Shown here: positions 36,278-44,050 of the stretch, one piece after another
Layout of the letters: every line of letters begins with the position of its first letter
Numbering within the stretch: position 1 is the stretch's first letter
Assembly (NCBI GenBank): GCA_015060695.1
Contig: SUYA01000002.1
Span: 248,001 to 312,000 of the forward strand
DNA: 64,000 bases
Source of the DNA: Mediterranea massiliensis
Lineage (GTDB): Bacteria > Bacteroidota > Bacteroidia > Bacteroidales > Bacteroidaceae
Direction of reading: 5' to 3'
Translations under genes and position numbers: made by a program
The notes under the pieces: generated by a model
Seen by the model: only the letters and a program-made list of their open reading frames with translations
Databases searched by the model: none
Told to the model about the DNA's origin: nothing

Positions 36278-39200
36278 TTATTTATAATCTTGCCAACTCT
36301 TTATCTGAATATCTTCTTGAGTCATTTCACAGAAAGCTTCGATAAAAGCACCGGCCAAACGAGCATTGGTTATCAATGGAATATTATGGTCGATGGCACC
36401 ACGACGTATCTTATAACCGTTGGTCAATTCACGCTTGGTGTGATTCTTCGGAATGTTAACAATCAAGTCAAACTTATGGTCGGCAATCATTTTCATCACA
36501 TTGTTTTCGGCATCAGCACGTTCATCCGGCCAGAATACCGGCTCAGTATTCACGCCATGAGCATTCAAGAATGCAGCTGTTCCGGCAGTAGCATAAATCT
36601 TATACCCCTTAGCAAAAAGCACTCGACTGGCATCCAGCAAATCCACTTTCGATTTCATGGCACCCGATGAGAACATCACACCTTTCTCTTTAGAAGGTAT
36701 AGAGAATCCGGTAGCAATCATGGCATTCAGTAACGCTTCCGAGAAATCATCGCCAATACATCCCACTTCACCGGTAGAGGCCATATCTACACCCAGCACA
36801 GGGTCTGCCTTATGGAGACGTGAGAACGAGAACTGACTTGCCTTCACACCAATCCAATCAATATCAAAGGCCGATTTATCGGGTTTGCTATAGGGCGCAT
36901 CCAACATAATCTTTGTAGCTGTTTCAATAAAGTTACGCTTCAACACCTTTGAAACAAAGGGGAACGAACGAGAGGCACGAAGGTTACACTCTATCACCTT
37001 CACTTCGTTGTTGCGTGCCAAGAACTGAATATTGAACGGGCCGGAGATATTCAACTCCTTGGCAATGCGGCGACTGATTTTCTTGATGCGACGCGCTGTC
37101 TCAAAATAAATCTTCTGTGCAGGGAATACCAAAGTAGCATCGCCTGAGTGAACACCTGCAAACTCAACGTGTTCGCTAATGGCATACTCTACCACTTCAC
37201 CATTCTGTGCCACGGCATCAAACTCAATTTCCTTTGTATTTTGCAAGAACTGCGATACCACAACAGGGAATTCTTTAGATACTTCGGCTGCCAACGAAAG
37301 GAATTCCTTCAACTCTTCTTCGTTGTAGCAAACGTTCATAGCCGCGCCCGAAAGTACATAAGAAGGACGTACCAACACCGGATAACCCACCTTGGCCACA
37401 AACTCTTCCATGTCTTCAATGCTGGTCAACTCTTTCCAAGCCGGTTGGTCAATGCCCAACTGATCGAGCATAGCCGAGAATTTATGACGGTTTTCGGCAC
37501 GGTCAATAGAGATAGGAGAAGTACCAAGAATGGGCACCGACTGACGATGCAACTTCATGGCCAAATTGTTTGGTATCTGTCCACCCACCGATACAATGAC
37601 ACCGTTAGGTTGTTCAAGGTCTATCACATCGAGAACACGTTCAAACGAAAGTTCATCGAAGTACAGACGATCACACATATCGTAGTCGGTCGATACGGTC
37701 TCCGGATTATAGTTAATCATGATAGACTTATAACCCAACTTACGAGCAGTCTGAACAGCATTTACCGAACACCAGTCGAACTCTACCGACGAACCGATGC
37801 GGTAGGCTCCCGAACCAAGTACCACCACCGACTTGTCGTTCTTGTAGTAGTTCACATCATAGCCCTGTACCGCATAAGTGAGGTAAAGGTAATTGGTCAG
37901 TTCGGGATGTTCGCTGGCCACCGTATTGATGCGCTTCACAGCAGGAAGAATATTCTTCTCCTTACGTAAAGCACGCACAGCCAAAAGTTGTTTTTCCATG
38001 TTCACACTGTCTTTCAACACAAAACGTGCAATCTGGAAGTCAGAGAATCCCAACACTTTCGCCTGACGGAGAACCTCTTCAGGTAATTCTTCTATTTTAT
38101 TATAAGTGGCCAATACAGCCTTGAAATCAACAATATTCTTCAGTTTTTCCAAGAACCAAGGGTCAATCTTGGTCAGTTCATGAATGCGTTCAATGGTATA
38201 TCCCTCTTCCAAAGCCGATGCGATGGAGAAGATGCGCAGGTCGGTAGGATGTTCCAATTCTTCATCCAGGTTCTCGAACTTGGTATGTTCGTTACCCACA
38301 AATCCGTGCATGCCCTGACCAATCATGCGCAAACCTTTCTGAATCACCTCTTCAAAGCTACGTCCGATAGACATGATTTCGCCCACCGACTTCATAGACG
38401 AGCCAATTTCGCGGCTTACTCCTACAAACTTTGTCAAGTCCCAACGAGGAATCTTACAGATGAGGTAATCCAACTGTGGTGCTACGTATGCTGAATTGGG
38501 GGTACCCATTTCGCCAATCTGATCGAGGGTATAGCCCAAAGCAATCTTAGCAGCCACAAATGCCAACGGATAACCGGTGGCCTTAGATGCCAATGCTGAA
38601 GAACGCGACAAGCGTGCATTTACCTCAATCACACGGTAGTCGTTGGTATCGGCATTGAAAGCATACTGAATGTTACATTCGCCCACAATACCCAAGTGAC
38701 GGATAGCTTTAACAGAAAGTTCTTGCAACATTTTCACCTGCTCGTCAGTCAACGAACAAGTGGGTGCCACAACGATGGATTCACCGGTATGAATACCCAG
38801 TGGGTCAAAGTTTTCCATGCTGGCCACAGTGAAACAATGGTCGTTGGCGTCACGAATCACTTCAAACTCTATCTCCTTCCAACCCTTCAGAGATTCTTCC
38901 ACCAAAATCTGATTAGAGAAAGTAAATGCGCTCTCGGCCAACTTCACAAACTCCTCTTCATTGCGACAAATGCCACTTCCAAGTCCACCCAAAGCGTATG
39001 CAGAACGCACCATAACCGGAAAGCCAATCTTATGAGCTGCTGCCAATGCATCTTCCATGCTCTCTACAGCCTGACTCACGGGAGTTTTCATAGGAATTTC
39101 ATCGAGCTTCTTCACAAAAAGGTCACGGTCCTCGGTGTACATGATTGCTTCTACCGAAGTACCCAACACTTCTACACCATACTCCTTCAGCACACCCTTT

Positions 39201-39508
39201 TGATACAACTCTGTACCGCAGTTCAAGGCTGTCTGTCCGCCAAAGGCCAACAGAATACCGTCGGGACGCTCTTTCTTGATGATTTCCTCTACAAAATAAG
39301 AAGTCACCGGCAAGAAGTAAACCTGATCGGCAATACCCTCCGAAGTCTGAATGGTAGCTACGTTAGGGTTAACCAATACTGATTTGATTCCTTCTTCTCG
39401 CAAAGCCTTCAACGCTTGCGAACCTGAGTAGTCGAACTCTCCGGCCTGACCAATCTTAAGCGCACCTGAACCTAAGACAAGCACTTTCTTCAATTTCTTC
39501 TTTTCCAT
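36278..39508 (-). CDS. carB: Carbamoyl-phosphate synthase large subunit
   Basis: CarB makes carbamoyl phosphate for arginine and pyrimidine synthesis using ammonia passed from CarA. The 1076-aa protein shows the duplicated ATP-grasp halves: VLGSGALKIGQAGEFDYSGSQALKAL at the N-terminus and VVLGSGAYRIGSSVEFDWCSV at about 555. The C-terminal MGS-like allosteric domain (about 930-1076) is present. carA is not adjacent, which is unusual, so this may be one of two carB copies or a split locus. A leader ORF and terminator lie upstream. Confidence 0.95.
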   Translation of the reverse strand: MEKKKLKKVLVLGSGALKIGQAGEFDYSGSQALKALREEGIKSVLVNPNVATIQTSEGIADQVYFLPVTSYFVEEIIKKERPDGILLAFGGQTALNCGTELYQKGVLKEYGVEVLGTSVEAIMYTEDRDLFVKKLDEIPMKTPVSQAVESMEDALAAAHKIGFPVMVRSAYALGGLGSGICRNEEEFVKLAESAFTFSNQILVEESLKGWKEIEFEVIRDANDHCFTVASMENFDPLGIHTGESIVVAPTCSLTDEQVKMLQELSVKAIRHLGIVGECNIQYAFNADTNDYRVIEVNARLSRSSALASKATGYPLAFVAAKIALGYTLDQIGEMGTPNSAYVAPQLDYLICKIPRWDLTKFVGVSREIGSSMKSVGEIMSIGRSFEEVIQKGLRMIGQGMHGFVGNEHTKFENLDEELEHPTDLRIFSIASALEEGYTIERIHELTKIDPWFLEKLKNIVDFKAVLATYNKIEELPEEVLRQAKVLGFSDFQIARFVLKDSVNMEKQLLAVRALRKEKNILPAVKRINTVASEHPELTNYLYLTYAVQGYDVNYYKNDKSVVVLGSGAYRIGSSVEFDWCSVNAVQTARKLGYKSIMINYNPETVSTDYDMCDRLYFDELSFERVLDVIDLEQPNGVIVSVGGQIPNNLAMKLHRQSVPILGTSPISIDRAENRHKFSAMLDQLGIDQPAWKELTSIEDMEEFVAKVGYPVLVRPSYVLSGAAMNVCYNEEELKEFLSLAAEVSKEFPVVVSQFLQNTKEIEFDAVAQNGEVVEYAISEHVEFAGVHSGDATLVFPAQKIYFETARRIKKISRRIAKELNISGPFNIQFLARNNEVKVIECNLRASRSFPFVSKVLKRNFIETATKIMLDAPYSKPDKSAFDIDWIGVKASQFSFSRLHKADPVLGVDMASTGEVGCIGDDFSEALLNAMIATGFSIPSKEKGVMFSSGAMKSKVDLLDASRVLFAKGYKIYATAGTAAFLNAHGVNTEPVFWPDERADAENNVMKMIADHKFDLIVNIPKNHTKRELTNGYKIRRGAIDHNIPLITNARLAGAFIEAFCEMTQEDIQIKSWQDYK

Positions 39509-39535
39509 CGTTTATATATCTTGTTGCTATTAGAC

Positions 39536-39573
39536 AAAAAAAATGCGCCACCCTTGCGAAAAGGTCAACGCAT
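39536..39573 (-). terminator. Attenuator-like terminator in the carB leader
   Basis: On the minus strand ATGCG-TTG-A-CCTT-ttcgc-AAGG-(G)T-GG-CGCAT folds into a roughly 10-bp interrupted stem followed directly by U8. The 5' arm overlaps the last codons and stop of the 38-codon leader ORF, and carB starts 28 nt downstream. Ribosomes finishing the ORF would cover the arm, the geometry expected for translation-dependent attenuation. Confidence 0.6.
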
Positions 39574-39681
39574 CACCATGAAACTAACATTTACAGAAAC
39601 AGGAATCCCCACCACTTCCAGATGAGTTACAACCGGACAATGCATCGTTGGAGATTTCTGTTCTTTATATCGCATAGTCAT
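39565..39681 (-). CDS. 38-aa leader-peptide candidate upstream of carB
   Basis: The ORF reads MTMRYKEQKSPTMHCPVVTH... and ends ...VSVNVSFMVMR. It is valine-rich (9 of 38) and methionine-rich (5). It follows a well-formed promoter by about 14 nt, ends inside the 5' arm of the terminator hairpin, and is too short for the ORF track. The second ATG (39675) is an alternative start. It could be a regulatory leader or a small functional protein; both fit what is seen. Confidence 0.55.
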   Translation of the reverse strand: MTMRYKEQKSPTMHCPVVTHLEVVGIPVSVNVSFMVMR

Positions 39682-39694
39682 TTTAAAATTTGTG

Positions 39695-39725
39695 CAAAGT
39701 AACGACTAATTTCCATAAGAACCAA
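39695..39725 (-). promoter_or_regulatory. Promoter of the carB leader
   Basis: On the minus strand TTG (39723-39725) and TTACTTTG (39695-39702) are 20 bp apart, one mismatch from TAnnTTTG. The inferred start of transcription is a few bases before the leader ORF. Confidence 0.6.
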
Positions 39726-39746
39726 ATAATAAAAGAAAAGTTTTTG

Positions 39747-40922
39747 TTATTTCATCTCTTTTATTATTGCATCGGCCAATTGCTGCAAAGCTCGATGCAA
39801 CGTCTGTCGGGGACAACCCACGTTTAACCGCATGAATCCTTTTCCTTCGGGCCCAAACATAGTGCCATCGTTCAAAGCAAGCCCTGCCTTTTCCACAAAC
39901 AACTTCACCAGTTCCTCTTGCTGCAGGTTCAAATCTCGGCAATCCAAATAGACTAAATAGGAGGCTTGTGGGCGAATTATTTTCACAACCGGCAGATGGT
40001 CTGCCAAAAATTGTTCGGTAAAGTCAATGTTACCTTGCACATATTCCAACATCTGGTTCAGCCACTCTTCACCCTGCTCGTAGGCTGCTGCCGCACCTAC
40101 ATAGGCCAATAGATGGGCACCGTCAAACTCACCGGCCTCCATAAACTCTTGGAAACGGTGACGAATCTCTTCGTTTACCGCTACAGCAAACGAGCTGGCC
40201 AACCCCGGCATATTGAATGCTTTACTGGGTGCCATAAAAGTAAGCGATATTTGGGCAGCCGCTTCCGATACTGTGGCAAACGGATAATGCTTAAAGGGTT
40301 TCAATGTCAAGTCGGCATGTATTTCATCAGAGACAACCATTGCACCGGCCTGTTGGCATATTTCGGCTATACGCCGCAATTCGTCTAACGTCCACACACG
40401 CCCACCGGGATTGTGAGGATTACATAAAATCAACATCTTGCAACCTTGAACAGCCGACTGCAAGCGGTCAAAATCCAGCACGTAATGCCCGTCACGTAGA
40501 TCTAACGGACATCGCACCACCTCACGTTTCAGCTTCTCGGTCACTAAAAAGAAGGGGTGATATACCGGTGACATCACCAGCACTTTATCGCCGGGTTTCG
40601 TAAAGCATTGCAAGGCATGTGCTTGCCCCCGTACAATGCCCGGTACAAAGGTCAACATCTCAGCCTTTATGGCCCAGTCATAGCGACGTTTCAACCAAGC
40701 GATAATTGAGGTGTACCACTCTTGGCAAGGCAGGGTATAGCCCAGCACTTCGTGCTCCAACCGTTTACGCAAGGCTTCCATCACAAAGGGGGGAGTACGA
40801 AAATCCATATCGGCTACCCACAAGGGCAATAGGTCGTTGCGTCCCCACACGCCATTCATGCCGTCCCATTTCACACTGTCTGTACCACGTCGTTCTATGA
40901 TTTCGTCAAAATTATATTTCAT
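39747..40922 (-). CDS. PatB/MalY-type PLP-dependent cystathionine beta-lyase or aminotransferase
   Basis: This 391-aa fold-I PLP enzyme has the MalY/PatB subfamily start (YNFDEIIERRGTDSVKWD) and LPLWVADMDFRTPPFV. LCNPHNPGGRVWT, VVSDEIHADL and the PLP-lysine segment FMAPSKAFNMPGLASSFAV are intact. Relatives cleave C-S bonds of cystathionine or cysteine. The substrate is not resolved. It lies upstream of the carB leader, which has its own promoter, so they are likely separate units. Confidence 0.9.
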   Translation of the reverse strand: MKYNFDEIIERRGTDSVKWDGMNGVWGRNDLLPLWVADMDFRTPPFVMEALRKRLEHEVLGYTLPCQEWYTSIIAWLKRRYDWAIKAEMLTFVPGIVRGQAHALQCFTKPGDKVLVMSPVYHPFFLVTEKLKREVVRCPLDLRDGHYVLDFDRLQSAVQGCKMLILCNPHNPGGRVWTLDELRRIAEICQQAGAMVVSDEIHADLTLKPFKHYPFATVSEAAAQISLTFMAPSKAFNMPGLASSFAVAVNEEIRHRFQEFMEAGEFDGAHLLAYVGAAAAYEQGEEWLNQMLEYVQGNIDFTEQFLADHLPVVKIIRPQASYLVYLDCRDLNLQQEELVKLFVEKAGLALNDGTMFGPEGKGFMRLNVGCPRQTLHRALQQLADAIIKEMK

Positions 40923-40933
40923 AATTCATTATT

Positions 40934-41557
40934 TTATATCGGGAACCAAATAAATACTGCCACATCCCATAAGGCATGAGAGATAATGATTGCCAAAAAG
41001 CGTTGCGGAAAGAAGCGGTAAAGCACGCCCCACACAACACCGGCCACCAAAGCGGCCATGGTTAGCATAAAGTTACACGACCCGGCATGCACCAACGCAT
41101 AAATAAGGGTGGTTATCACCAATCCCTTGTTGGGATTCCAGTGTTCAGCCAATGTACGCTGCACATATCCCCGCCAGAAAATCTCTTCGGCCGGACCTAT
41201 TAAGAACAGCATCAGGGCTGTCAACAGCCACGGCGATTCACCGGCTTTCATGCCATAAATCAAATCAACCTGCGGGCGGGCGAAATTGAACATCCAAGCC
41301 GATATTTTATCCCCAAGCCAAAATATACACCAAAGAGCCACCGCTATAACGATGCCCCATAATACATCGGCAATGCTCCAACGCAACATTTTCCACCAAT
41401 CTGGCCGAAAAACGGTAGCCAACAGGGAAAGCGTGCAAGCAGCCCCTGTCATCATCCACCAGAAGTTTACATAGGGAGCCGTCAACGGTGAGAACATTAT
41501 CGTCCACAGCAGGGTGGCCACAGCAACCGTAAACCAAACTTTTCTTATCTTACCCAT
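40934..41557 (-). CDS. CPBP-family intramembrane metalloprotease (CAAX protease-like)
   Basis: This 207-aa membrane protein has about six helices and the Abi/CPBP motifs: PAEEIFWRGYVQ (the EExxxR motif), a His in ALVHAG and HALWDVAVF (HxxxD). Members cleave within membranes or serve in peptide self-immunity; the role here is unknown. Its start overlaps the menA stop by 13 nt, and it sits in a menA-CPBP-PatB run. Confidence 0.85.
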   Translation of the reverse strand: MGKIRKVWFTVAVATLLWTIMFSPLTAPYVNFWWMMTGAACTLSLLATVFRPDWWKMLRWSIADVLWGIVIAVALWCIFWLGDKISAWMFNFARPQVDLIYGMKAGESPWLLTALMLFLIGPAEEIFWRGYVQRTLAEHWNPNKGLVITTLIYALVHAGSCNFMLTMAALVAGVVWGVLYRFFPQRFLAIIISHALWDVAVFIWFPI

Positions 41558-42438
41558 GATGCCACAAAGAAGGATAAGGCAAACAATAATCCAAACATCA
41601 ATTGCAACTTAGCCGTCAGCTCATCCAATCCGGATATGGCTTCTATTCCCTGCTTAGGATAACGTAACATCATACGGACATTGCCTCCTGCCGGCAACAG
41701 GGCCAAAAGCACCAGCAACACCCACCAAGGGAACAGCCCCCCAACCGCACAACCCAGCACCCAAACAAAGGGGAAGAGCACTTCGAAACAATAGCCATAT
41801 ACCGATGCCTGCTTACCCATCAGCATGGCAAAGGTTTTGATACGGGCACGTCCGTCGTGCTCCATATCGCGAGTATTGTTGGCATGAAGAATACCCACTG
41901 TTATCAATCCTACCGGCACCGTCAACCACAATGTGTCGTAACAGAAAGTTCCCGTAGCCACAAAAGAAGTACCCAACATGGGCAAAACAGAATAGGTCAA
42001 GAATATGTCGGCATCGCCCAAGGCATGGTATTTCAGCCACGGATAGAACACTGTCAGCAACAAACCGGCACCACCTACATACAGCAAAGGCAAGCCGGTG
42101 AGCCACATCAACGCAATACCACCCGCAAGTGCCACTATCAACAACCCCAACGCCAGTCGTTTTATCTCCTGTGGTTGAAACATGCCACCGGTCAGAGTGG
42201 TTGCTCCATGCGTATCTTCCCTATCTACACCACGCTTATAGTCGTAGTAATCGCTCCATGTATTGCCGGCGGCGTGAAACACTATGATGTTGAGCAACGC
42301 CCAAACACCCATCAACCAATTTACCTCTTGTTGTGTCCAATGCAAATAGGCCAAAGTAACCACAACCGGCATGGCTGATGCCGGAAAAGACCAGGGGCGC
42401 ACCGCAAACAGCCATTCTTTCAAAGCATGTTTTTTCAT
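41545..42438 (-). CDS. menA: UbiA-family prenyltransferase, likely MenA
   Basis: This 297-aa integral membrane enzyme is likely 1,4-dihydroxy-2-naphthoate polyprenyltransferase of menaquinone synthesis. The first Asp-rich motif is NTWSDYYDYKRGVDRED, the second is NNTRDMEHDGRARIKTFAM, and there are about eight membrane helices. Other UbiA enzymes are possible, but the NTWSDYYDY... block and the menaquinone-only respiration of Bacteroidales favour MenA. It is divergent from the HAD gene. Confidence 0.87.
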   Translation of the reverse strand: MKKHALKEWLFAVRPWSFPASAMPVVVTLAYLHWTQQEVNWLMGVWALLNIIVFHAAGNTWSDYYDYKRGVDREDTHGATTLTGGMFQPQEIKRLALGLLIVALAGGIALMWLTGLPLLYVGGAGLLLTVFYPWLKYHALGDADIFLTYSVLPMLGTSFVATGTFCYDTLWLTVPVGLITVGILHANNTRDMEHDGRARIKTFAMLMGKQASVYGYCFEVLFPFVWVLGCAVGGLFPWWVLLVLLALLPAGGNVRMMLRYPKQGIEAISGLDELTAKLQLMFGLLFALSFFVASWVR

Positions 42439-42520
42439 TTCTACAATTTTTTAGTGGGTACAAAAGTACAAAATATCTTTGCTTTTCGTATTTTTGCAAC
42501 TCATAATTTTTACAACACGT

Positions 42521-43309
42521 ATGATAAAAGCCCTGTTTTTCGATATAGATGGCACTTTAGTCAGTTTCCAAACCCATGACATTCCGACTTCTACCATCGA
42601 AGCCTTAGAGGCCGCCAAGGCCAAAGGCATCCGAATTTTCATCTCTACCGGCCGGCCGCCGGTCATCATCAACAACCTGCAAGCCTTGCAAGAGCGCAAC
42701 CTGATAGATGGCTACATCACCATGAACGGTGCCTACTGTTTTGTGGGCAACGAGGTCATCTACAAAAGCCCCATCGCTCCTTCCGAAGCCAAAGCACTGA
42801 TAGACTTCTGCGTCGAAAACCAAAAGGCCTGCATCGTTGTGGGCGAAAAAGATATTCATGTCTGCCAAGAGAACGACGAGGTGCGCCGCATCTTCTACGA
42901 AGCACTGAAGGTAAACAAGATTCCTCCCATCGAGGCCGATGCCGCCCTGCGAAAAGAGATTTTCCAGCTCACCCCGTTCATCACTGAGGAAGAGGAGAAA
43001 GGGGTAAAACCCGACATTCCTCATTGCGAAATAGGGCGCTGGTATCCCTCTTTTGCCGACATCACCGCCAAAGGAAACACCAAGCAACGGGGCATAGATG
43101 CCATTATCGGACATTTCGGGCTGAACTTGGAAGAGACCATGGCCTTTGGTGACGGAGGCAACGACATACCCATGCTGCGCCATGCCGGCATCGGGGTAGC
43201 TATGGGCAACGCCTCCGACGAGGTGAAAAGCCATGCCGACTTCATCACCACCTCGGTCGATGACGGTGGCATTGCTCATGCGCTAAGGCATTTCGGCATT
43301 GTGGAGTAA
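42521..43309 (+). CDS. Cof-type HAD-superfamily hydrolase
   Basis: This 262-aa haloacid-dehalogenase-fold phosphatase of the Cof/YidA type probably acts on sugar phosphates or related metabolites. The nucleophile motif is LFFDIDGTLVSF and the metal-binding motif is AFGDGGNDIPML, with a cap domain between. The start at MIKALFFDID is preferred to the track start, which precedes the -7 box (TATTTTTG, 42489-42496). GC content is higher than in its neighbours. Confidence 0.9.
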   Translation: MIKALFFDIDGTLVSFQTHDIPTSTIEALEAAKAKGIRIFISTGRPPVIINNLQALQERNLIDGYITMNGAYCFVGNEVIYKSPIAPSEAKALIDFCVENQKACIVVGEKDIHVCQENDEVRRIFYEALKVNKIPPIEADAALRKEIFQLTPFITEEEEKGVKPDIPHCEIGRWYPSFADITAKGNTKQRGIDAIIGHFGLNLEETMAFGDGGNDIPMLRHAGIGVAMGNASDEVKSHADFITTSVDDGGIAHALRHFGIVE

Positions 43310-44050
43310 TGCTGCTTTCAGTTTTTCTCATGACAATTCTCTGTTAACGGATTGTGGCAGAGCAATAGGTTCTGCCTTGTTGCGAGCTACCACACCACCT
43401 ACCTCGTGCCTCTGCAGCAGCACTTGCCGGTGGATGGTTCGCTACTCGGTCGCTTCTTGGCCGCTCCTCGCACGCTATGTGTACGCACGCTGTTCGGTCG
43501 TTCTTCGGTCGTTGTTCGGTGTTTGTTCGCTCTCTATAGGACCGAAGAACGACCGAAGAAACACCGAACAAACACCGAAGCGGGACCGAACCAGAAGCGA
43601 GCCAAGTACGGCCGAGAAGCGAAGCGGGTTTTCGGTGGCCCCTTGAGGATAGCGTGGCCTTTGCTCTCCTCGCGGGACGTGCAAATATATAACACCACCC
43701 TTCGGTTTTAGCTACTCGGAAACCGAAGTTTTTTCAAAATTAACAGTTGATAACATCGCAATTCATTGCGTGTCAAACAATTAAAAATCAAAGCTAAATA
43801 GTTTTGCTTGTTTTGTCAAGATATAAGAATTATTTCCATATTATTTTACGATTTAAAATTGTTTGTAAAATATAATCAACACAATCTTTGGTAAGCTATG
43901 AGGCATTTATAGAAATAAGAAAATCGTATAATAAACAGCTTCAATTGGAGCAACCCCACCTTTACAGTTGTCATATTACAATATCTTATTTGACGATTTA
44001 TAGCAAATGATACAAAAAAAATGTAACTTTGCCATCGCAGAAAAAAAACG
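43310..44050. other. 741-bp intergenic region with GC-rich phased inverted repeats
   Basis: There is no gene I can support. From 43330 to 43690 the base composition is clearly more GC-rich than the surroundings and holds the 11-bp array. The ORFs called there in four frames are by-products of the repeats. From 43700 on the DNA is AT-rich. A TAACTTTG box (44024-44031) marks the start of the helicase transcript. Confidence 0.75.
43492..43595. repeat. 11-bp phased convergent array (TTCGGT units facing ACCGAA units)
   Basis: TTCGGT-type units start at 43493, 43504, 43515 and (TTCGCT) 43526. Their reverse complement ACCGAA starts at 43541, 43552, 43563, 43574 and 43585. Every step within each arm is exactly 11 bp. 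The two arms pair into a near-perfect stem of about 38 bp (43492-43529 with 43554-43591), and other registers are possible by shifting 11 bp. Function is unknown. Confidence 0.88.

Noticed and set aside
37148-37969. 273-aa plus-strand ORF
   Set aside because: It is antisense within carB, which is conserved over its whole length; long antisense frames here follow from codon bias.
42605-43279. 224-aa minus-strand ORF
   Set aside because: It is antisense to the HAD hydrolase, whose catalytic motifs are intact; the higher GC content there keeps several frames open.
43299-43711. ORFs in four frames over the 11-bp array
   Set aside because: Their residues simply reflect TTCGGT/ACCGAA repeats, and none has a promoter, start context or recognisable domain.
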